From an uncultured Cytophagaceae bacterium (GTDB taxonomy: Bacteria > Bacteroidota > Bacteroidia > Cytophagales > Spirosomataceae), in contig CAIUGL010000067.1 of NCBI GenBank assembly GCA_903898715.1, positions 1 through 40,183 on the forward strand: DNA of 40,183 nucleotides. The letters are read 5' to 3'. A program made the translations under genes and the position numbers. Of the stretch, positions 33,044-40,183 are shown piece by piece; the first letter of the stretch is position 1, and every line of letters starts with the position of its first letter. Under the pieces are notes generated by a model. That model worked only from the letters and a program-made list of their open reading frames with translations. It searched no databases and was not told the DNA's origin.

Positions 33044-35101
33044 CTACAATTTTTTCAAACTTACCGCACATCCTCCACCTCGCTGCAAACGGAAAGATAA
33101 TTTCGAGTTGCGAGTAACAATCGATTTCGTGATCACATAAGCCTCGGGATTTTTTTCAAAATCTGCCGTGTCCGCATCGCGGTAAATCACCGCCTCATAC
33201 CGCGCGCCTGGATCAAGAAAATTCAACGAAACAGTCATTTCGCGTGCATTTTCATCCGTGATGGAACCAATAAACCAGTCGGAACGCCCACGTGCCTTTC
33301 GTGCAATTGTCACAAATTCTCCTGGTTCCGCCGCGATAACCCGCTTCTCATTCCAATCCACCGCCACATCCTTAATGAACTGAAAAGCATCCAAATGCCC
33401 CTCGTAGTTCTCCGGCAAATCCGCCGCCATCTGTAATGGACTATAAATAGTGACATATAAGGCGAGCTGCTTTGCTAGCGTCGATCGCACGCGCGTCGTA
33501 CGCGATGCATCAAATTGATTCAACGACATATGAAATAAACCGGGCGTGTAATCCATTGGACCACCCAACAAACGTGTAAATGGCAAAATTGTAGTGTGCT
33601 CTGGTATAATTCCCAGCGTCGGTGCATTATTAAATTCTGACCCACGCGCCGCCTCTGAGGCCATCCAATTCGGATACGTCCGATGCAGGCCGGTTGGGTG
33701 TGCAGACTCGTGCGAATCCACCATCAATTTATATGCCGCCGCCTTTTCCGCCACCCGAGCATAATGATTGACCATCCATTGGCTATCATGATGTTCGCCA
33801 CGCGGAATAATTCGGCCTACATACCCTGTTTTGACCGTATTGATTCCTTTGTCCACCATATATTGGTACGCATCCGCCATGCGACGCTCATAATTCGTAA
33901 CTGCTCCCGACGTTTCATGGTGCATGATTAAACGAAGGCCTTTTGCGCGTGCATAGGCCGACAAAGAATCGATGTTATAATCTGGATATGGACTCACAAA
34001 GTCGAAAACATCCTCTTTCCAATTTCCAAACCAATCTTCCCAGCCTTTATTCCAGCCCTCAACGAGTACACCGTCAAAACCGTGTTTGGCAGCAAAATCA
34101 ATGTAACGTTTCACATTCGCGGTATTTGCGCCATGTTTTCCTCCTGCCAAAGGCCAATTCGCCTTTCCAATATGCATCTCCCACCACATACCCATAAACT
34201 TTTGCGGCTTAATCCACGATACATCTGTCAGAGCCGTGGGGGCATTTAAATTCAAAATCAAACGCGATGCTAAAATGTCCTCCGCGCGATCTGAAATCAA
34301 AATTGTACGCCAAGGGGTCGAAAACGGAGTTTGTAAATAGGCTTTGTTCCCCACTGCATCAGGTGTTAATAAGGATGTAAATGTCAAGCCCGATAAGCCT
34401 AAATGCATCACCGGATAATTGATAAGCGCCGCCTCATGTATATTAATGTAAATGCCTTCTGCCGACTTCATCATCAGCGGACTCTGCACCGCATGAGGTC
34501 CAATAAGCGCGGTCAACGCAATATCTTTTTCTGCAGCTGCTGCTTTCGTGGCATCTATTTCACTTAAATGCGTTTTTTGGTAAGTATATTCATTGGTGTC
34601 ATAATCTCCGGGAATCCAGAATGCATTGTGGTCACCTGTCATTTGGAATTGTGTTAACTCCTCATCTATTATAAAATGCTGAAACCCGGTCTGCTCAGGA
34701 AATTGATATCGGAATCCAATGCCATCATTAAACACTCTAAAGATGAAATCAACGCGTATTTCAGCCGACTGCCCATGGACAATTAACTCCTTGTATTGGT
34801 TACGAATCTCACGCTCCTCACCGTACACAGGTGCCCAAACTGAATTATGCGAAGAAGTGTCAACCCCAAGCAAGGTAAAATTTTGCAACGATACAGCTGG
34901 CTTTTTTAACACGAAACCTAGCGAAGATAGCCCGACAATTTCCTTCGATTTGTAATAAACTTGATAAGTTAAACGACCATCCAAAGACCGATTAACTTGC
35001 AGGGTCAATTGTTGGTTAGGAGAAAATATCGGTAAGATTTTTTGGCCAGACACTAAACCACTCACCAAACAAAAACATATTATTATCAGTTTACGCAACA
35101 T
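33044..35101 (-). CDS. GH97 family alpha-glycosidase
   Basis: A 685-residue exported enzyme with signal MLRKLIIICFCLVSGLVSGQ; an upstream ATG at 35125 would add eight residues ahead of it. The N-terminal beta-sandwich includes NDGIGFRYQFP and FWIPGDYDTNEYTYQ. The barrel includes MGMWWEMH, GFDGVLVEGWNKGWE, PRGEHHDSQWM, DSHESAHPTGLHRTYPN and LLGGPMDYTPG. At the position where retaining family members have a nucleophilic aspartate, this protein reads KTGYVG, as in inverting SusB-like enzymes, so an inverting alpha-glucosidase is most likely. It acts in the periplasm on starch-like or other alpha-glucans. No other sus genes are nearby. Confidence 0.94.
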   Translation of the reverse strand: MLRKLIIICFCLVSGLVSGQKILPIFSPNQQLTLQVNRSLDGRLTYQVYYKSKEIVGLSSLGFVLKKPAVSLQNFTLLGVDTSSHNSVWAPVYGEEREIRNQYKELIVHGQSAEIRVDFIFRVFNDGIGFRYQFPEQTGFQHFIIDEELTQFQMTGDHNAFWIPGDYDTNEYTYQKTHLSEIDATKAAAAEKDIALTALIGPHAVQSPLMMKSAEGIYINIHEAALINYPVMHLGLSGLTFTSLLTPDAVGNKAYLQTPFSTPWRTILISDRAEDILASRLILNLNAPTALTDVSWIKPQKFMGMWWEMHIGKANWPLAGGKHGANTANVKRYIDFAAKHGFDGVLVEGWNKGWEDWFGNWKEDVFDFVSPYPDYNIDSLSAYARAKGLRLIMHHETSGAVTNYERRMADAYQYMVDKGINTVKTGYVGRIIPRGEHHDSQWMVNHYARVAEKAAAYKLMVDSHESAHPTGLHRTYPNWMASEAARGSEFNNAPTLGIIPEHTTILPFTRLLGGPMDYTPGLFHMSLNQFDASRTTRVRSTLAKQLALYVTIYSPLQMAADLPENYEGHLDAFQFIKDVAVDWNEKRVIAAEPGEFVTIARKARGRSDWFIGSITDENAREMTVSLNFLDPGARYEAVIYRDADTADFEKNPEAYVITKSIVTRNSKLSFRLQRGGGCAVSLKKL

Positions 35102-35122
35102 AAAATCGAAGAATTTAGGCCA

Positions 35123-35130
35123 CAAATTTA
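35123..35130 (-). promoter_or_regulatory. -7 promoter element of the GH97 gene
   Basis: On the minus strand this reads TAAATTTG, a match to TAnnTTTG, 21 bases before the ATG at 35101. No -33 TTG is found at normal spacing. Confidence 0.5.
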
Positions 35131-35182
35131 CCCATCTTCGCTAAATTATTTTTAACATTGAGCACAAATACCCTTAAATCCT

Positions 35183-36001
35183 ATGCTTGAATCATTGACC
35201 CATTATTTCGATACTATTCCCAGCTCACATAGAGCCCTTATTTTAGCCGGCGGAATCGCATTTTTTTGGATTATTGAAGGGATTATTCCCTTATTCCAAT
35301 TCAAATATGTCAAGTGGAAACACGCTAAGATTAACCTCCTATTTACACTTACTACCGTTATCATCAATTTTGCCTTTGCTTTCGCTTTAGTTAAGGCGAG
35401 CGACTGGGCTGTTGCAAATCAATTTGGTGTCTTATATTGGTTCCCAATGCCGTTGTGGCTTTTTGCCCTCGTTGGCTTACTCTTATTAGATCTTGTTGGC
35501 GCCTATCTAATCCACCTCATCGAACACAAAATCAAAGTTTTGTGGAAATTTCACATGATTCACCATGCGGATACGATGGTGGATACAACTACGGCAAATC
35601 GCCACCATCCTGGAGAGAGTGTATTTCGCGCCATTTTTGCCATCATTGGTATTTTTGTTTGTGGTGCGCCCATGTGGCTCGTGATGGTTTATCAAAGTGC
35701 CAGTGCCTTGTTATCCCAATTTAATCATGCGAATATCAACTTGCCCGCCTGGTTGGATCGTGGGATTTCCTGGTTGATTGTGTCTCCAAATATGCACAAG
35801 ATTCATCATCATTACGTGCGTCCTCAAACCGACACAAACTATGGCAATATCTTTTCGATTTGGGATCGTATTTTTGGCACTTATCATGACATGCCTACGG
35901 ATCAAATTCAATACGGTCTCGATGTATTGCCGTTAAATAATGATTCTGATTTAAAATTTCAAATAGGCATTCCGTTTAATAAATCAATTAAGACAGATTA
36001 A
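35183..36001 (+). CDS. Sterol desaturase/fatty acid hydroxylase family protein
   Basis: A 272-residue integral membrane diiron oxygenase. Histidine boxes are HLIEH (H111, H115), HMIHH (H124, H127, H128), NRHH (H141, H142), H182 and HKIHHH (H205-H210). DTNYGNIFSIWDRIFGTY near the C-terminus is diagnostic. Three or four hydrophobic helices precede and separate the boxes. Such enzymes hydroxylate or desaturate lipids using oxygen, in this phylum often membrane lipids or carotenoids. It is divergent from the GH97 gene and followed by an unrelated FAD oxidoreductase with its own promoter, so its substrate is not indicated by context. Confidence 0.93.
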   Translation: MLESLTHYFDTIPSSHRALILAGGIAFFWIIEGIIPLFQFKYVKWKHAKINLLFTLTTVIINFAFAFALVKASDWAVANQFGVLYWFPMPLWLFALVGLLLLDLVGAYLIHLIEHKIKVLWKFHMIHHADTMVDTTTANRHHPGESVFRAIFAIIGIFVCGAPMWLVMVYQSASALLSQFNHANINLPAWLDRGISWLIVSPNMHKIHHHYVRPQTDTNYGNIFSIWDRIFGTYHDMPTDQIQYGLDVLPLNNDSDLKFQIGIPFNKSIKTD

Positions 36002-36066
36002 AAATTCAATCTTTGAACCATGCATGTTCAGTGCCTATTCAAATTTTAATTGCCACATAAATTGCA

Positions 36067-36074
36067 TACTTTTG
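36067..36074 (+). promoter_or_regulatory. -7 promoter element of the FAD oxidoreductase gene
   Basis: TACTTTTG matches TAnnTTTG, 31 bases before the ATG at 36106. A TTG at 36050-36052 lies only 14 bases upstream, short of the usual spacing. Confidence 0.5.
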
Positions 36075-36105
36075 TCATCATATTTTCAAATTGGTAAATC
36101 TTAGA

Positions 36106-37572
36106 ATGAAAAAAGTAGCGATTATCGGGGCAGGTCCAGCTGGTTTAACTGCGGCCTACTTATTAGGAAAAAGTGGTGTACCAGTTCAAGTTTTTGAAAA
36201 AGACCCAACGTACGTAGGCGGAATTTCCCGTACAGAATCATACAAAGGTTACCATTTTGATATCGGCGGACACCGATTTTTTTCTAAATCTCAAGAAGTT
36301 GAAGATTTTTGGACAGAAATTTTAGGCGACGAGTTGCTTGAACGTCCGCGTAGTTCTCGGATTTTTTACAATAAAAATTTCTTTTCATACCCACTTGTGG
36401 CCATGGAGGCGCTTTTCAAATTAGGCGTTTTCGAAAGCATATTGTGTGTTTTGAGTTATTTGCAGTCCAAAGCTTTTCCCATTAAGAACCCTCAAAATTT
36501 TGAAGATTGGGTGACGAACCAATTTGGCAAAAGACTATTCAATATCTTTTTTAAGACATATACAGAGAAGGTTTGGGGTATTCCTTGTAACCAAATTTCG
36601 GCTGATTGGGCAGCACAACGAATTAAAGGACTTTCTCTAAGCAGTGCCATTTGGAACGCATTATTTGCCAGCCAAAACAAGAAAAAGAAAGGCGATGCTT
36701 TAATTAAAACGTTAATTGATTCTTTTCGTTACCCCAAAACTGGACCTGGTCGCATGTGGGAAGTTTGTGCAGAGAAAAGTAAGGCTATGGGTGTTGAAAT
36801 AACCATGAATTTGGGTGTACAAAAAATCGAGAAGACTGGAGATACGTGGCAAGTGCATACGAGCGATGGTAAAAAGGTCGGCGATTTCTCTCACGTTTTG
36901 TCTACAGCTCCCATGCGCGAGTTGATACCCAATATTTTACCTCAAATGCCATCTAAATCTTTAGTGGCTGCTTCTAAATTAGCCTATCGTGATTTCTTAA
37001 CTGTCGTACTAATCTGCCGGGATAAAGACGCCTTTACAGATAACTGGATCTACATTCATGATCCAAGTGTTCAAGTAGGTCGTATTCAAAACTTCAAATC
37101 TTGGAGTCCTTTCATGGTTCCAGATCCTTCTATGGCTTGTTACGGTTTAGAATATTTCTGTTTTGAAGGAGACGGTTTATGGGCAAGTTCAAATGAAGAT
37201 TTGATCGCCTTAGGTAAGAAGGAAATAGCTCAAATTGGACTAACAGATCCTAGTTCGGTACTAGACGGTTATGTGGTGCGCCAGCCGAAAGCTTATCCGG
37301 TGTATGACCATGAGTATAAAGACCATTTGGCCAACATACGTGAAGACTTAGAGGCCTATTCAGGTCTTAGTTTGATCGGCCGTAACGGCATGCACAAGTA
37401 CAATAACCAAGACCACAGTATGATGACAGCCATGTTAGCTGTTAAAAATATTGTTGCAGGAAAAGAAGTGTACAATTTGTGGGATGTCAACGAAGACGCT
37501 GAATACCATGAGGGAGGCGACCGTGGTGCGGAGAACAAGTTGGTAGGTAGAGCTGTTCCAAAGAAGATTTAA
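36106..37572 (+). CDS. NAD(P)/FAD-dependent amine-oxidase-like protein
   Basis: A 488-residue flavoprotein. The dinucleotide-binding loop is [17 protein letters not shown] at residues 8-24, with the acidic residue of FEKD after the next strand. [29 protein letters not shown] and YTEKVWGIP are hallmarks of a bacterial family related to UDP-galactopyranose mutase and protoporphyrinogen oxidase and often found among polysaccharide genes. [15 protein letters not shown] near the C-terminus closes the FAD site. The reaction is unknown. ATG 36106 is preferred to TTG 36091. The stop shares four bases with the convergent uvrB stop. Confidence 0.86.
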   Translation: MKKVAIIGAGPAGLTAAYLLGKSGVPVQVFEKDPTYVGGISRTESYKGYHFDIGGHRFFSKSQEVEDFWTEILGDELLERPRSSRIFYNKNFFSYPLVAMEALFKLGVFESILCVLSYLQSKAFPIKNPQNFEDWVTNQFGKRLFNIFFKTYTEKVWGIPCNQISADWAAQRIKGLSLSSAIWNALFASQNKKKKGDALIKTLIDSFRYPKTGPGRMWEVCAEKSKAMGVEITMNLGVQKIEKTGDTWQVHTSDGKKVGDFSHVLSTAPMRELIPNILPQMPSKSLVAASKLAYRDFLTVVLICRDKDAFTDNWIYIHDPSVQVGRIQNFKSWSPFMVPDPSMACYGLEYFCFEGDGLWASSNEDLIALGKKEIAQIGLTDPSSVLDGYVVRQPKAYPVYDHEYKDHLANIREDLEAYSGLSLIGRNGMHKYNNQDHSMMTAMLAVKNIVAGKEVYNLWDVNEDAEYHEGGDRGAENKLVGRAVPKKI

Positions 37573-39590
37573 ACAGCTAATAATTTATCGATTGCCAGTA
37601 GTTCATCTCGGAATTTAGCCGCCAATGGGAAATCCAATTCGCGAGCTGCACGTTCCATTTCTTTTTGGATAGACTCTTTTTGCTTCTTCAGTTCTGGTTT
37701 GGACATATAGGCCAAAAGCGGATCTGCCGCCTGTAAACTTTCTTTCGGTGTAATGCCATAAGACTTCATCGGCTTCGCCATTTTATCCGCTATTGACGTC
37801 TGTTCCATGATTTCATCATGACTTCGCCAAATGGTTTTAGGCGTAATTCCATGCTCTGTATTATAGGCCATCTGACGCTCCCGACGGCGATTTGTTTCAT
37901 TAATCGCTTTCTCCATCGATCCCGTCATCCGATCCGCATACATGATTACTTTGCCATTTTCATTCCGAGCTGCCCGACCAATCGTTTGAATCAACGACCG
38001 AATATCACGCAAGAAGCCTTCTTTATCCGCATCCATAATCGCCACCAAAGAAACTTCTGGAAGATCCAATCCTTCACGTAATAAGTTAACGCCCACCAAT
38101 ACATCAATCACCCCCAAACGTAATTCGCGCAAAATCTCCACCCGCTCAAGCGTCTTGATTTCCGAGTGTATGTAGCGGCATTTGATTCCTACCCGATCCA
38201 TGTATTTGGAAAGTTCTTCCGCCATACGTTTCGTTAGGGTGGTAATCAGCGTACGCTCTTGTTTTTTGATCCGATCATACACCTCATCCATCAAATCATC
38301 AATCTGATTTTTTGTTGGCCGCACATTAATTAACGGATCCAACAGTCCCGTTGGCCGAATAATTTGCTCCACCACAACACCTTCCGACAATTGTAATTCG
38401 TAATCAGAAGGGGTCGCTGAGACGAAAATCGTTTGGCCTACTAAGTCCTCAAACTCTTGGAATTTTAATGGACGATTATCCATCGCGGAAGGTAAGCGAA
38501 ATCCATATTCGACCAAAGATTCTTTCCGCGATCGGTCGCCACCATACATAGCCCGAATTTGTGGCATAGAGGCATGGCTTTCATCTACCACCATTAAGAA
38601 GTCATCCGGGAAAAAGTCGAGCAGGCAAAAGGGCCTTTGACCCGGTTTGCGTTGATCGAAGTATCGTGAATAATTTTCGATGCCTGAGCAATAGCCCAGT
38701 TCTCGCATCATTTCTAAATCAAATTCCGTTCGTTGTTTGATACGCTCCGCTTCTTGCAGTCGGCCATCTCTTCCGAAATAGGAGATCTGATTCACCAAAT
38801 CCGCTTGAATATCCGAGATCGCGTTATTTAAGGTTTCTCTTCCCGTCACAAATAAGTTGGCCGGGAAAATCGCCACCATCGTTTCCTTCGAAATTTTCTT
38901 TCCCGTCCACGGATCGATGCGGTGAATTTCTTCAATCTCATCGCCAAAGAATATCACGCGATACCCAAAGTCAGCATAGGCCAAAAAGATATCGACCGTA
39001 TCGCCTTTGACCCTAAATGTTCCGCGCAAAAACTCGCCTTCCGTACGGGCATATAGAATTTCAACCAACCGAAATAAAAATTGATTTCTAGAAATCGTTT
39101 CTCCCACACCGATGCGCATGATGGAATTTTTGTATTCATCGGGATTTCCCATGCCGTAAATACAAGAAACAGAGGCGATAACGATGACGTCGCGCCGACC
39201 CGACATTAAGGCTGCCGTTGTGGCCAACCGCAATTTTTCAATCTCTTGATTAATCGAAAGATCTTTTTCGATGTACGTGCCCGTGGACGCAATGAACGCT
39301 TCAGGCTGGTAATAATCGTAATAGGATATGAAATATTCAACGGCATTTTCGGGGAAGAAGGACTTAAATTCACCGTATAATTGCGCCGCCAGGGTTTTAT
39401 TATGACTTAAGATGAGTGTGGGGCGGTTGACTTGTTGGATCACATTCGCAATCGTAAAAGTCTTTCCGGATCCGGTTACTCCAAGTAAGGTTTGGGATTT
39501 TTCGTTTTTGTGTAAACCATCCACTAATTGTTTAATCGCACTAGGCTGATCGCCAGTAGGCTTATAGGAGGATGATAGTTTAAATTCCAT
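37569..39590 (-). CDS. uvrB: Excinuclease ABC subunit B (UvrB)
   Basis: A 673-residue full-length UvrB. Walker A is GVTGSGKT at residues 37-44, the damage-probing beta-hairpin region has [10 protein letters not shown], the helicase box II is VVDESH, and domain 3 carries [16 protein letters not shown] and QTIGRAARN. The C-terminal UVR motif ([20 protein letters not shown]) binds UvrC. It verifies DNA damage delivered by UvrA in nucleotide excision repair. It is divergent from the GH16 gene, and its stop interlocks with that of the FAD oxidoreductase in TTAA. Confidence 0.98.
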   Translation of the reverse strand: MEFKLSSSYKPTGDQPSAIKQLVDGLHKNEKSQTLLGVTGSGKTFTIANVIQQVNRPTLILSHNKTLAAQLYGEFKSFFPENAVEYFISYYDYYQPEAFIASTGTYIEKDLSINQEIEKLRLATTAALMSGRRDVIVIASVSCIYGMGNPDEYKNSIMRIGVGETISRNQFLFRLVEILYARTEGEFLRGTFRVKGDTVDIFLAYADFGYRVIFFGDEIEEIHRIDPWTGKKISKETMVAIFPANLFVTGRETLNNAISDIQADLVNQISYFGRDGRLQEAERIKQRTEFDLEMMRELGYCSGIENYSRYFDQRKPGQRPFCLLDFFPDDFLMVVDESHASMPQIRAMYGGDRSRKESLVEYGFRLPSAMDNRPLKFQEFEDLVGQTIFVSATPSDYELQLSEGVVVEQIIRPTGLLDPLINVRPTKNQIDDLMDEVYDRIKKQERTLITTLTKRMAEELSKYMDRVGIKCRYIHSEIKTLERVEILRELRLGVIDVLVGVNLLREGLDLPEVSLVAIMDADKEGFLRDIRSLIQTIGRAARNENGKVIMYADRMTGSMEKAINETNRRRERQMAYNTEHGITPKTIWRSHDEIMEQTSIADKMAKPMKSYGITPKESLQAADPLLAYMSKPELKKQKESIQKEMERAARELDFPLAAKFRDELLAIDKLLAV

Positions 39591-39594
39591 GCAT

Positions 39595-39602
39595 CAAAAG
39601 TA
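39595..39602 (-). promoter_or_regulatory. -7-like element directly before uvrB
   Basis: The minus strand reads TACTTTTG, then ATGC, then the uvrB ATG. The match to TAnnTTTG is perfect, but the start site would fall at or beside the start codon, and no -33 TTG is seen. Confidence 0.3.
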
Positions 39603-39635
39603 CATAATCGGTAGGATTTATGGTGTACTTCCTCT

Positions 39636-39643
39636 TATTTTTG
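39636..39643 (+). promoter_or_regulatory. -7 promoter element of the GH16 gene
   Basis: TATTTTTG matches TAnnTTTG, 18 bases before ATG 39662. No -33 TTG at standard spacing was found. Confidence 0.5.
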
Positions 39644-39661
39644 GCTACTTAAAAAATCATC

Positions 39662-40183
39662 ATGACTAAATTGATTTCTATTTTTGGTGGCTTTGCGTTA
39701 GTCGCCACTTTTGCTTGTTCACAAGCAGAAACGCCTGCTCCTACACAGCCATTTGTTCCCACGCCACCTGCCCCTCCTAAGGTTTATACATTTTCGGAAA
39801 AGCCGATTTGGGTGGATGAGTTTGATATTCCTGGATTGCCAAACGACAAATTTTGGTCTTATGATGTCGGCGGTTCCGGATGGGGAAATAATGAGCTGCA
39901 GTTTTACACACAAGCAGATTTAGATAATGCGCACATTGAGAATGGCATTTTAACGATCGAAGCACGCAAGGAACCGATGGGAGCTCGGAGTTACTCGTCA
40001 GCTCGAATTGTGACCAAAGGGAAGCAAGATTTTTTATATGGCAAGGTTGAGGTTCGTGCCAAAATTCCAGCGGGCCGTGGTAATTGGCCAGCCATTTGGA
40101 TGTTGGCCAGCCAGTCCGACTATGGTTCTGCTTATTGGCCAGATAACGGGGAAATTGATATTCTAGAGCATGTGGGCTACAAT
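39662..40183 (+). CDS. GH16 family beta-glucanase lipoprotein, N-terminal part (3' end outside window)
   Basis: The frame stays open to the window edge, giving 174 codons. A hydrophobic leader ending ATFAC-S (C19) looks like a relaxed lipoprotein signal, followed by a proline-rich linker. The jelly-roll starts with WVDEFDIPG, continues with GGSGWGNNELQFYT and YGKVEVRAKIPAGRGNWPAIWML, and reaches GEIDILEHVG, the E-x-D-x-x-E catalytic motif of family 16 laminarinase-type enzymes. It probably cleaves beta-1,3-glucan at the cell surface. It is divergent from uvrB. Confidence 0.93.
   Translation, partial: MTKLISIFGGFALVATFACSQAETPAPTQPFVPTPPAPPKVYTFSEKPIWVDEFDIPGLPNDKFWSYDVGGSGWGNNELQFYTQADLDNAHIENGILTIEARKEPMGARSYSSARIVTKGKQDFLYGKVEVRAKIPAGRGNWPAIWMLASQSDYGSAYWPDNGEIDILEHVGYN

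Overview
The window comes from a member of the Bacteroidota, most likely the Cytophagia. The evidence is a type IX secretion (Por) C-terminal sorting domain on an SGNH esterase, GH95/GH97/GH16 polysaccharide hydrolases, an exported ApbE-DUF2271 protein, a Wzi-family outer-membrane protein of the Bacteroidota type, and several TAnnTTTG-type -7 promoter elements with no obvious Shine-Dalgarno sites. Naming a genus would be a guess.

Positions 1-6100 are the tail of a surface-polysaccharide locus. They hold a truncated glycosyltransferase, a Wzy-like polymerase, two more glycosyltransferases, an SDR epimerase/reductase and a small phosphoglycosyl transferase, all on the + strand and strongly AT-rich. 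A convergent wzi gene (6105-7535) closes the locus and itself runs from AT-rich to ordinary composition. A tRNA-Phe with a good promoter and a following terminator (7665-7836) marks the border to the backbone-like DNA.

Positions 7.9-16.2 kb hold a Tat-type TIM-barrel protein followed by a GH95 fucosidase. Facing them is a tightly packed minus-strand operon: ribokinase, exported nucleoside hydrolase, exported ADP-ribosylglycohydrolase-family protein and a sugar transporter of the drug/metabolite superfamily. It reads as a pathway that frees ribose from ribosylated compounds outside the cytoplasm, imports it and phosphorylates it. Two homologous copies of a palindromic intergenic repeat lie on either side of this operon.

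Positions 16.2-24.9 kb contain a ferritin-like diiron protein, a GNAT whose 3' end runs into a hairpin and inverted-repeat element, a T9SS-secreted SGNH esterase, two exported amidohydrolase-family proteins with only one intact metal site among three domains, and a lone glycosyltransferase.

Positions 24.9-40.2 kb are mostly housekeeping and redox genes: recF, pdhA, a FrnE-like thiol oxidoreductase overlapping a zinc alcohol dehydrogenase, an ApbE-DUF2271/PepSY/haem-binding/DUF1684 group, a GNAT, a GH97 alpha-glycosidase, a sterol-desaturase-family hydroxylase, an FAD oxidoreductase, uvrB, and the start of a GH16 glucanase cut by the window edge. Genes facing each other here repeatedly overlap at their stops, and a terminator for one is embedded in the coding sequence of another.
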